DNA of 64,000 nucleotides, taken from Anomaloglossus baeobatrachus. Its lineage: Eukaryota; Chordata; Amphibia; Anura; Aromobatidae. Made by a program: the position numbers and the translations under genes. The DNA lies in contig NC_134357.1 of the NCBI RefSeq assembly GCF_048569485.1, positions 234,911,576 to 234,975,575 on the forward strand. The letters run 5' to 3'. Position 1 is the first letter of the stretch, and every line of letters begins with the position of its first letter. Below the pieces are notes generated by a model. That model did no database searches, had not been told where the DNA came from, and was given only the letters and a program-made list of their open reading frames with translations. Shown here in pieces: positions 9,359 to 21,300 of this stretch.

Positions 9359-12300
9359 CTGTATAATGAAAAGGAACATGCATAAGCTTTAACCATCATG
9401 AGAACAGAAAAAACAAAACAAATTGTGTTACCGCAACAACACTTACGGCCGAATATCCAAGACCGGTATAAGAAACATTAATTCTTCCAGATGGATATAA
9501 GGTCTCTTGCTGGGGGGAGCTAAACCATTTTGACCCTGCACAATCTCCCTGCGAAATTGATCTCGAGCACTACGCCACCTTTTCCGGACTTCATTATCTA
9601 CGAATAACAACACACACAACTAGGAATAACAAAACAAAAGTCAAACCAACATTTTTAATTAAACAATTACATCCTCCTCAGTAGCTTTCAGCAACAAAAA
9701 AGGATTTAAGTACAGGTTTATGGCTATACACATGTTAAATAATGTTTTAATTAAAAGGTGCATGCTAAAGAATTGCAGGCCTACAAAAGTAACTGTTACG
9801 AACAATACCAGTTTTCATGTAGCTCCTACTTGGTATCTTTCACGATCAATTAAAGGTGTATACATTTGGAGCCATAGATCTGTGGGACTGTAGTCAATGC
9901 GTGCAGCTCAAAGTGAAGGTTGTTAAATGCACAATAGAAATATATCAGAAATGCAAAGAGTGAAAAGAAGGAAAGGGCAATAAACTGCACTTCCCTTTTT
10001 TTATTATTTTTCCAGAATTACTTATATGCCCTCAGAATTATTGCTCCCGTAATTCTCACTCTCCTTCACAATCGCCAAACTTCAACAACCTCCTAAGAAA
10101 TCTTTAGCTCTCCAACCTTCCTACATCTTTTGCAAACATACCCCTAATCCTCATATCACTACTTTTGAAAACAAACTAAAATTCTGCACTCCCCTTCTTC
10201 CACACACCCTCCCTCCCACTCTTTTCTTCTCGTCATTGCAGGTGATACGAGGGGCGATCCAAAAGTAATGATAATCGGTTATTTCTATTGCACACAGAAA
10301 TTGAAATAAAATGTTTTCTTCTCTCTTAGGTACCCACTAGTCCAGGAAAAAAAGAAAATCACTTAAATAGGCCACGATTCCCGGGAGCTACATTCATTTG
10401 ACTATGAACTGCCGAGGAGTGAACATCAAAATGGAAAAAAACAAGCTCAGAGCTGTCATCAAATACCTCTGCTTGAAAAAAAATGACTACCAAGGACATA
10501 CACAGCGACTTGGTGGAAACATTGGGGGACTCTTCTCCTCCATATTCCACAGTTGCACGCTGGGCCAAGGAATTTAAGCTGGGAAGAACATCGACGGAAG
10601 ATGAACATCGTGAAGGACGCCCATCCACATCCCTCAATGAAGAAAACGTGAAAAAAGTTGAAGTTGTATTGGCAGATCGAAGAGTGACTGTCAGGCATGT
10701 AGCTGAGGTCACAGGGATCTCATATGGCAGTATTCAAAGAATCCTTGCAAAAGAATTGCATATGAGAAAGGTCTCCACGCGTTGGGTGCCAAAAATGTTA
10801 ACCGACGAGCAAAAGTAGAAACGAGTTGACATTTTAATAGCAAATCACCAAAAGTTTCAAGCAGACAAGGATAATTTTTTGTCACGTTTTTTTGACCATG
10901 GACGAGACCTGGATCCACCATTTTGATCCCGAAACTAAACAACAAATCGATGACATGGAAACGAGCCGACGAACTGACACCGAAGAAAATCAAAGTGTCA
11001 AGCTCACCAGGGAAGGTTATGGCGACCGTTTTTTGGGACGCTGAAGGAATTATTATGGTGGACTATTTGGAGAAGGGAGCCACTATTACGGGCTCCTACT
11101 ATGCAGAACAAATAAGAAGATTGCGGGAGACTATCAAGGATATCTCCCATTCTTGATACTTCGCAACTAATGCCTACTAATATTTTGCCTTCCTATCAAT
11201 CTGCAATTACTTGAATTTCTAGCAACCTCTGAAACCAAACACCCATTCATTTGAACCCACATTTGAACCTCCATGCTCATCTCCCTCTCTCTGGGAGGAC
11301 TATGGAACACTGGGTTCATGTCAATCACAACCTTTTTATTTCTCTTAATCTTTCCTTCCTGGTCCTCACAGAAACATGGCTGAGACTCTCTGACACAGCC
11401 TTCCCTGCAGCATTGTGTTATAGTGGCCTTCACTTCACCCACGCCTGGCAAAAAAAAAAAAAAAAAAACAAACAAACCGGTGGCCGACCTGGCCTTTTCT
11501 GTTCTAACAACTGGACCTTCAACCTAATCCAACCACTACCCTGCCTTATCTGACCGTCCTATGAAGTTCAATTTGTCCATATTCAATATCTCTATAACCT
11601 GCAAGTGGCCATCATAAACTGACTCTAGGCCCTGTCACAGTCTTTATCGACCACTTCACCACCTGGATTACATTTTTTGGGTGATTTCAACATCTCCATT
11701 GACACTCACCAATCAGCAGCCTCCAAACTCGTCACTTTCTTTATCATTTGGTCTTATACAATAGCTCTCCACATCCACCCATACAAACGGACATACACTA
11801 GACATCATCTTCACCTGCCACTGTTCCCTATCTAACCTCACAAACCTACCTCTCCCTGTCATCTAACAATCTCATCACTGACCTCTTTACCTGTCTCAAG
11901 TTCAGCAGTTAGAACACCCCACAAAAACCTCTCACACCAGACATTGACTCTCCACTACAACTGTCCACAATATCTGCACTCCACGACACATATTTTTTAG
12001 AACACCATTAGTGATGGGCGATGGTCGGGATCGGGAGCCTCGACTGATCTTTTTTTAAAATCGAGATCGGGATAACACGAACTTGGGTCCAATCCCCGAT
12101 CTTGGACTTTAGTTATGGGATGGGGTGGGCGGGGGGGGGGGGGGGCTGTAAAATAAAGTATATAGTTAATAATAAACATTATCATTATACTTGCAGGTCC
12201 CGCGACACGCCCTGCAGACTCTGTCTCCCGGCCACTTCTGCTTCAGTGTCCGATCTTTGCTGTAACCAGCACTGACTTAAAGGACCTTCAATGATGTCAT

Positions 12301-15300
12301 AACCATGTGACTAGTCTGGTGTGAATGTTGTACAGGCATTGGCTTACAGACTGGTCAAATGGCTATGACGTCATCGAAGGTCCTGGAATCAGGAAGGTGG
12401 AATCATACCCTCACTGTCAGCCTGCTTCTCGCTCTGTACAGAGCGATGTAACAGAGCTGACATAGCTCTCCCTGCTTTTCTCTCTGTAGAGCCGCTTGTC
12501 TTTAGAGATGAAGCAGAGTTGACATGGCTCTCCCTGTGGACTATGTTGGACTAAGGAGGTTTTTTTTAATAAAGATGGAGTCTTTAAATGTTTTTGTTCT
12601 ATTTCTTATAAAAAAAAAAATTTCTAGTGTTTTTTTTTACTGTTTACTGGAAATTCATGGTGGCCATGTCGGATTTGTCGTGACACCATGAATTTCGGGC
12701 TTAGTACCATTTGAGAATATAAAGCTAGTATTAACCCCTTTATTACCCAGCGTGCAACCGCCATCAGAGCCACTGGACGAGCCGGGTAAAACCCCTGGAA
12801 TGGCGCTAAGAAACAATGCGCCATTTCCAGGGACGGCTGCGGAGAATCCCAGCCCACAGCTGCCTGGTTTTACCTGGCTGGCAATCAAAATACAGCGGGA
12901 GCTCATGCATTTTTTTTTTAATTATTTTTTAAATAATTAAAAAAAAAAAAAAAAAAAAGATAATGTGCTTCCTGTATTTTGATTGCCAGCCAAGGTAAAG
13001 CCAGGCAGATGGGGTGGCAGCCCATAGCTGGCTGCTTTATCTGCGCTGAGAAGCAAAAATAACACGGAGCGCTACGTCATTTTTATTTTTAATGATAAAC
13101 ACTACCTACCTTTTGCTTCAAAACTCCTTGAACAGCATGTCCATATTCAATTTCTTTTCATCTAAAACACTCATCAAAAATCTACAAACTGGCTTCTCTT
13201 CCCACCACTCTACTGAAACTGCCTCGACAAAAGTTACTAATGACCAAACTTCCAAAGATAACAGACTATGCTCTATACTCCTACTTCTAGACTTGTGCCT
13301 TTGGCACAACTGACCACTTTCTCCTACTACAGATCCTCTTTTCCCTTGGGATCCTTGCTTGGATCTCCTCATACTTCAATAACAGCACAATTAACATTTC
13401 CCATTCCCATACTACCTTCTCATCCCACCTTATCTGTTGGGTGTCCCTCAAAACTCTGTTCTGCAACCTTTACTCTTCTCCATCTATACATTTGGTCAAG
13501 GACAACTCGTAAAGTGCCATGGCTTTCACTAGTACAAAATATATGCTGATAATACACATCTACTTCTCTGGCCAAAATGACACCTCTCTGATGTCCTGAA
13601 GCCCAGAATGTCTATCAGCCATATCGGCCTTCTTATCAAACTTTCTAAAATTGAACGTAGACAAAACCTAAACTCATCATCTTTTCTCCATCTCACTTAA
13701 CTTCCCTACCTGATCTATTATAGTAAATGACATCACACTTTGTAGTCTCAATGTAACCTTTGTCTCTGCTCTGTCCTTCAAAACACACATTCAAGCCCTT
13801 TCCACCTCCTTCCACTCAAAAATATTTCTAGAATTTGTCCCTTCGTCAACTTAGAATCTACATAAATGCTAGCACATGCCCTTATTTCCCACCCTGACTA
13901 CTGCAATGTCTTTCTCTGTGGCCTCCCAGCTTACACACGTTCGCATTACCATTCTATACTTAAAGGGGTATTCCTATCTACAAGGGCCTATCCCAATATG
14001 TATTTGTAATAATTATTATTATAAAGGTAATACAGTTCTCCTGATAAGCTTTTTCACTTACCTCATGTGCAGGACATTACAGTAGCTTAGGTATCCTTGG
14101 TTACGACCAATAGCAAATAAATATTTGCTCACACTGGCATATATATATATATAAAAAAAAAAAAAAATCGGTCCAATTCTAATCCAGAAAAGTGGGCAGT
14201 GATATCCGTTTGGTAATCCGTATTTAATGAGAGTGTGTGATTTTTTTTTTTTTTCTCGAATAGCTTCCTTATGCCATAGGCATGCAATGTGGTTTTTCTC
14301 TCCGCAGCTATTATTCAACAATTATTTGCAGGACCATTTACAAAATTCTATATTACAAAATGGTAATGTGTCCATAAAAAAACGGATGCCATTACGATGG
14401 TCCATGTGGTATCCATTTTTTTCGCCAGTGTGAGCAAATCCTGTCAGTACATAAGTCGTAACCATGGATACCTAAGTAGCAATGCCTTGCACACGAGGTA
14501 AGCGATCTAGGTAATCTTGAGAACTTTACTATGTTTGTACTTGGAACCACCACCACCACCACCACCGGGGATAAAATCTTGTAGATGGGAATACCTCTTT
14601 AGCTCTGCTGCCGGACTTATCCACCCCTCTCCTCACTACTCCTCCACCTCTGCCATCCCTTTCAGTGGCTTCCAATTCCCTAACAATTCCCGTTTAAACT
14701 ATTAAAAATGACTTCAAGGCTGTTCATATGTAGTGACTCAAAGAACACATTACTAGAATGTCCCCTAATGGGTCATGTGTTTTTCTATAATGCTGGACAT
14801 TATCTGTGCCTTCTGAAGCCTTGCTCTGAGAGTTGTAGCATTTCCAATCTGCACTGACCTCTGCTGGCCATTCTCAAAACTACATTTGCCATAAATGGTA
14901 AAAGGAAATGGGGCAGCAGTGGGGAAATTTGGAAATTTCCAGGTCTTTTTTCTGACAGAAAAATTAGAAAATGGCTGTGACTGAGGACTCAGGAGATGAG
15001 GACTGAGTTTGGTGGGAGAGGTGTATGAACGTTGGAGTCAGTGGGCCAACTTTCAGTCACTTCTATCCTCTAGTGACTGTGCCAGGTAAGGAGAAGAAAA
15101 CTCTGTGGAAATGAAAAATTAAGGCTGCCATTTATTCTAAATCAAGGTAGGCCCCGAATATAGCAAGATCCAGAAAGCCCACAAACTGCTCAAAGCCAAG
15201 ATAGTTATAGATGCCAAGATGCTAACATACTCCCAGAGCTTGGATGAGGGAGAGTTAATCCTGCAAAGGAAAGAACTGGAATATAGGTTGTGGAAACTTA

Positions 15301-18300
15301 TAAGGACAGGCTTATACTCTGCAGTATCAACACTGTAGTTTATGTGGAGTAAAAGTTCTCTCTCTTTGTTCATGAAACGTACGGTGTCTGTATTTCTTGT
15401 GGGATTACATTCTTCCCGGCTACCACTTCATGCCATATGATCTGGGTCTCTGCGCATTCCAGGAACCACATGAAAGTCAAACCAGACCAGGGAGCTTAGT
15501 CACTACCCATAGCTGCAGTACGTAATCAGCCCCTGTGACCACCTACTTACCTTCTACTACTGTATTCCTATCTACATTTGCCTACCAACCTGTGGATTGT
15601 CAGAGGCATCGTTACAGGATAAGGCTCAGAGTTCTGAGGCCCTGCATTTCTGCTGGAAGTTGTGGCACATATAGCTCCAAACTAATATCCTGACACCTTC
15701 ACACGTTATCTTCTGCCCTCACAAGAGCTCATTCTCTTTCCTATGTTCCTGACCCAATCACCTCCAAGATTTTTCCTGAACATCCCCTCCCTGTACGCTG
15801 GATTTCAGTATCTCAGCACATCTGTTTGTCTCCTACATTTGGAATCTTCAGACACAACCTGTACACTCACCTTTTTAGGAAAGCCTACAATAACCATGAT
15901 GCCACTGGAATTACTCCAACTTACGACCCAATGTCTCCTCCCCATTACCGATTATAACTCCATCAGGGCTGAGTTCTCTCCTCTTCTGTACCATTCTATC
16001 ACTGTTTGTTCATTGTAATTTATATATGTATTTTATAAGTAAACGCTTTCCACATGTATGGCACCCTGAAATTGATGGTGCTTTAAAAATAAAACACTAT
16101 GATTGGTTACTGATGTTTTGTGATAAAATAGCACATTACTGTATTTACCAAGAATTCCTTTGTCTCGGTTATCAAGGTCATCCCAGTCTGGGTACAAACA
16201 GCAGCATACAGATAACCATGCATCCGCTTTCTTCTGTCGGTCACTGTATCCACGGTCTGAAGGGTCCCAGAGCACAGGATGACTTCGGACAGCAGAAATC
16301 AACTCCTTGACTTTCAGCTGCATCTTCCTGAGACGAGGAATCTTTGCTGTCGGACGCTCTACGAAACAAATGGAGCGGCTGGTGGCCTGTTTCCTGTTCC
16401 TGTGGGGCCGCCTAGTGACTATGGTAGATGAGATATAGATCAAATTAAGAGGATGTATATGCTTTTCACGTTCCACTTACCTCTATGTGCTAAATGTGGC
16501 AATGTTAATAGATGCATCAATTCTGCATTTTAGGACATTCCAGATACGAAGCTAACACACAAAATATATTTAGTTCTTTGCCTTTTAGCTTCTACTACTT
16601 TCCACACAATAGATTCACACTGTACTAACAGGATACCATGAAGAATTAGACATTTTTGTAGGGACTAAATATACAGAATGTGCAGAATTCTTCTACTCAG
16701 TGGCTTATTACCTCGGCTGATATTTACTGGAACCTCCTCCTCTTCAATGGTCACAAGTATCACATCCTTCTCCTCTTTTACCTCTTCCTTAACAATAATA
16801 TCAAAGTCATTGAAATGTTCACTCTATAATATAAAAAAAAAAAAAAAAAAGTGAGTGACCAACTATAGACAACAAGCAATCTGTAGTAACGTGTCGCTCG
16901 TGACACTTTATGAAGTGTAAAAATGTCATGATCATGCCCTAATACATTATAACCCTTCACTAAAACTCCATTCATTCCTGATGCCTTGTCATTGGCAATG
17001 CCTCCTATGGCTTACTCCAGTTCATCCATTGTAAACTCTCCCTACCCTTCCTCTCTATCCACTTGATCCAACACTGGCAGTATAATTAAAAAAAAAACCA
17101 AAACAACTCTTCTAGTTGTTGCATATTAAAAACAAACAGACAAAAAGCGCAATCAGAGTAGAGTAGTGGATTTGAAGGGATCAGGAAGGCTCACCTCTAG
17201 TATTGTGAAAGCCACAACCACTGTTAAAATGTGTATCAATGGCTGGTGCAGCTACCTGCTGGAAGATGATAGGTGCAGATCAAGGAAAGGGTTAAACGCC
17301 GAGCTGCCATGGAAGAAAATCCGAATGGTTAGGAATGGTGATCTTTATTTGTGTACGCATTTCAGAGATTATTCTTCTTCAGGACATTCATGTGATGAGG
17401 AAGTATTGCCCCTCTGTATCTGAGCTATGCTCACCAAGAGTCGCCCTATCCTTTCCCCTTCTCAGTACTGTATTGCTCCTTCACAAACATCTGTAAGTTT
17501 TCAGTCTGGTTCTAGTCAACAACAGATTCTGAGCCCAATTTCATATTGCAATGAGGCAGGATAATTTACTTATATATATCTAGCCTCCTTCACCCTTAAA
17601 AGGGTTTCCCCCTTTCATCATCTGTAAAAGAAAATATGCTTGCTGAAATAAAAACAATATCAGACAGTCCTTACACACTCTCCAGTGCTATATCTCCACT
17701 GTTGTTTAGAGTTGAGCGCGGTTCGCGGTTCTCCAGTTCGCGGCTCGAGTGATTTTGGGGGCTGTTCTAGATAGAACTAGAACTCGAGCTTTTTGCTAAA
17801 GCTCGATAGTTCTAGATACGTTAGAGAACGGTTCTAGCAGCAAAAAGACCAGCTAATTACTAGCTGGCTTTCCGCTGTAATAGTGTAAGTCACTCTGTGA
17901 CTCACACTATTATGAAATTTCAGTGTATAGTGTGCGGGAACAGCGCATTCAGATCACTGCTATATGGATAATGGCGATCACCATTTTTTTTTTTTCCTTG
18001 TCTTCCTTCCCTAAGCGCGCGCGTGTAGTGGGGCGGGCCAGCATGTCAGCCAATCCCAGACACACACACAGCTAAGTGGACTTTTAGCCAGAGAAGCAAC
18101 GGCATGTGTGATAGGATGTCCATGTCACATGTCCCTGCATTATAAAAACGAGTATCTGCCCGTCCGGACGCCATTATCTCTTCTGCGTCCTTGGTGTCAG
18201 TCACCGCTGGCGCAGCGCCTATCTCCGATACTGCTGTGTACGCTCTATACACAGCGCTGGACAGCATAGGGATAGCACTTTCTATCAGTCCTTTTAAGGG

Positions 18301-21300
18301 CTAATACAGGCAGGGTCAGAGCCATAGGTGACAGGTCCGTGAAAACAGAGTTTAACAGCTACACAAGATGACAGCGTCTGTGTAGCTAAGGTCAGGGATT
18401 TCCTCGCTGCATTTTCCCATTAGGAGGGATAGAAAGGCAGGCTTCCTTTCCTCTACCCAGAGACCCACAACCCTGCCACTGTACCCTCCTGCCCTTTGCA
18501 CACTCAAACTCATTGTTACTAAGCCATTATACTAGCAAACACTGAGTGAACTTCGTGGCATCCTAAACGCGGCTGTTGGACTTCTGTATTGTCCCACAAG
18601 TGCAAAGATATTTGCAGCACGTCTGCCTGCATTGCACACTCAAACTCATTGTTACTAAGCCATTATACTAGCAAACACTGCTGCCAGTTTAAGGGCCGTA
18701 GTTGCATTGTCAGGGATAATTATTGTTGTTTATTCTGCTGTTAATAAATCTAGACCACCGCTGAAATCTACACCACCTGTCAATTTTTACTACCACATTT
18801 TAAGTGCTCAATCTTGTCGCTATCAAAATGAGTGGCAAAATGACAGATGCTGGTGGAAAGGGGAAGAGGCGTGTGGGAAAAGGAAAAAAAAGGGTTTGTC
18901 AGTGGGGAAGGTAGCAAAGCTCCATTAACATCTGCTGAAGATAGACCATCTTCCAGCAAAAGTAAGATGTCTACTACTTACCGTGGACAATCCGATGTGC
19001 TCCCTTTTTTACGGACACGAACAACTGGAACAAAGGTAGATGATGGCCAAAAAAGGAAAATGCTTGAATGGATCTCAAGTGGTCCAACAAGTGCCCTCTC
19101 CGCCACCTCAACTACCGCATCCAAAAAACACCAGTCCTCTGAGTTGTCATCCCAATCAAACTTGCTTTCTCCCAGCTCTGAAGTCTCCATCCGCCCTGCA
19201 CAGTATGGTGGAACTGAGATGGCTGAGTCTGCAGAGCTGTTCAGTCACACTAAAGCCTGGGAATCAGAGGTCTGCTCCCAAGCTACAGTGCGTACAGACC
19301 AGGAAATGGTCTGCAGTGATGCCCAGAACCTTTGTGACTCTGATTCAGGCCGTGAGGACCAAGTTTCTGAGCATAATGTTGACCCTTTTTCACCAACTGT
19401 AACACCTGTTGTTATAGACAATGAGGAACATACTGATGACGATAAGACGCAGATACCAGATTGGGATGACAACTTAAATATTCGGTCAGGGCAAGTAGAG
19501 GCTCGGTCTGAGGGTGAGGGGAGTGCAAACATAACAATTGATGAGGAAGTTCTAGATCCCACCTACTGTCAACCCACAGTCAGGCACTCGAGGAGGTCAA
19601 CAGAGGCGGTGGAGGAGGATGCAACTGACGACGAAGTTACCTTGCGCCTTCCTGGACAGAGTAGGAGTACTGGTAGCACGTCTACAACTGCATCCTCAGC
19701 CACCACTGTGCCTCTGAGCACTAGTCGGGGTGGATCAGCAGGTCGCATGCCCTCTAAGCCATGCCTAGCCTGGTCCTTTTTTGACATAGCAAAAGATCGC
19801 CCAAATTATGTGATCTGTAAAATGTGTCATGATTCTGTTAGTAGAGGTCAAAACCTCAGCAGTTTGACAACTTCTTCCATGAATCGTCACATGAATAAAT
19901 ATCATATGTCCCGGTGGGAAGCTCACCGTGCTGCAATGCGGCCTAGCGGAGCGAACCATCCACTGCCTGCCCCTTCTAGTGCATCCGCGCGCTCTTCATC
20001 TTCTAGGACTGTGGGGACAGCTGTCACACCTGGTTTTCCACGCACAACTTCCACCACTGTAACCGCAACAGGCAGTTTGCTTGGTAGGTCGTCAGTTGGT
20101 TTGGAAGGGGAAACAAGTACGTGTGTACAGCTCTCTCAGACATCGATAGCACCAACGTTGGATGAAGGCGACATGTCTACGCCTGCAGTTTCCTCACAAA
20201 GCTGCATTTTTCCAGGGACACCCCACTCAACACCGTCTACACACAGCAGCCAGATCTCTGTCCCTCAGATGTGGACAAATAAAAGGCCATTTCTTGCGAC
20301 CCATGACAAAGCTAAGAGGTTGACTTTATCCCTCTGTAAGCTCTTGGCTACCGAAATGCTGCCTTTCCGCCTGGTGGACACACAGGATTTTAGAGACCTT
20401 ATGTCTGTCGCTGTGCCCCAGTACCAGATGCCCAGTCGCCACTACTTCTCTAAGAAAGGTGTGCCCGCGCTACACCAGCATGTCGCACACAACATCACCG
20501 CTTCCTTGAGAAACTCTGTGTGTCAACGGGTGCATTTCACCACCGATACTTGGACCAGTAAGCATGGACAGGGACGTTACATGTCGCTGACTGGGCACTG
20601 GGTAACTATGGTGATAGATGGTGAAGGGTCTGCTGCACAAGTCTTGCCGTCCCCACGACTTGTGTGTCAATCCTCTGTCTGTCCAAGTTCCGCCACTGCT
20701 TCTGCCTCCTCCACCTCATCTGGGTCCTCCACCTCCGCCCCAAGCCTGCCTGGTCAGGCCACCAGCGTTCGCACTGCGCAGAACGAATCATGCACCCCTC
20801 ATTACTATGCTGGCAGCAGAGCGCAACGGCATCAGGCGGTCTTTAGCTTGACATGTCTTGGAAATAGGAGTCACACAGCGGCTGAGTTGTGGGCAGCTCT
20901 GGAGACTGAGTTTAATAAATGGTTGTCTCCACTCAACCTGCAGCCTGCAGCCTGGTAAGGCCGTGTGCGACAATGCTGCAAACCTGGGTGCGGCCCTTCG
21001 CCTGGGCAAGGTGACACACGTGCCTTGTATGGCTCACGTGTTGAACCTTGTTGTCCAGCAATTTTTAACACACTATCCCGGCCTAGATGGCCTTCTGACC
21101 AGGGCACGAAAACTGTCTGCTCACTTCCGCCGTTCAACCGCCGCAGCTGAGCGACTTGCATCGCTCCAGAAGTCTTTCGGCCTGCCGGTTCATCGCCTGA
21201 AATGCGATGTGCCGACACGCTGGAATTCGACTCTCCACATGTGGCAGCACCGCCGAGCCCTGGTGCAATACATCATGACGTATAGCCTGGGCCAACGAGA

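Larger units (their letters stand above)
10020..16110 (+). mobile_element. CR1/L2-like LINE fossil, broken into pieces by insertions
   Basis: Plus-strand pieces appear in LINE order. An upstream part lies at 10020-10243. An AP-endonuclease-like part (11160-12000) has L-V-L-T-E-T-W-L and [10 protein letters not shown] reverse-transcriptase part (13060-13960) has V-T-N-D, L-L-L-L-D-L and Y-A-D-N motifs. A later RT tail (14602-14730) and a 3' end (15640-16110) finish in a short GGCACC/GGTGC tail hairpin and AATAAAA. Stops and shifts are frequent. Insertions are a mariner (10244-11156), a hAT-like block (12005-13060), a TTA-flanked element (13963-14598) and an unassigned block (14730-15635). It lies antisense in intron 5 of the MADF gene. 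A second fragment of the family is at 61000-61140. Confidence 0.75.

Noticed and set aside
14730-15635. Solo LTR like the one at 29.4 kb
   Set aside because: No matching flanking duplication could be found, and the ends are uncertain; listed only as a low-confidence insertion.
8449-16418. MADF-BESS exons as an accessory gene of a Harbinger transposon at this spot
   Set aside because: No Harbinger transposase, and no inverted ends enclosing exons 5-7, were found. The origin could still be such an element.
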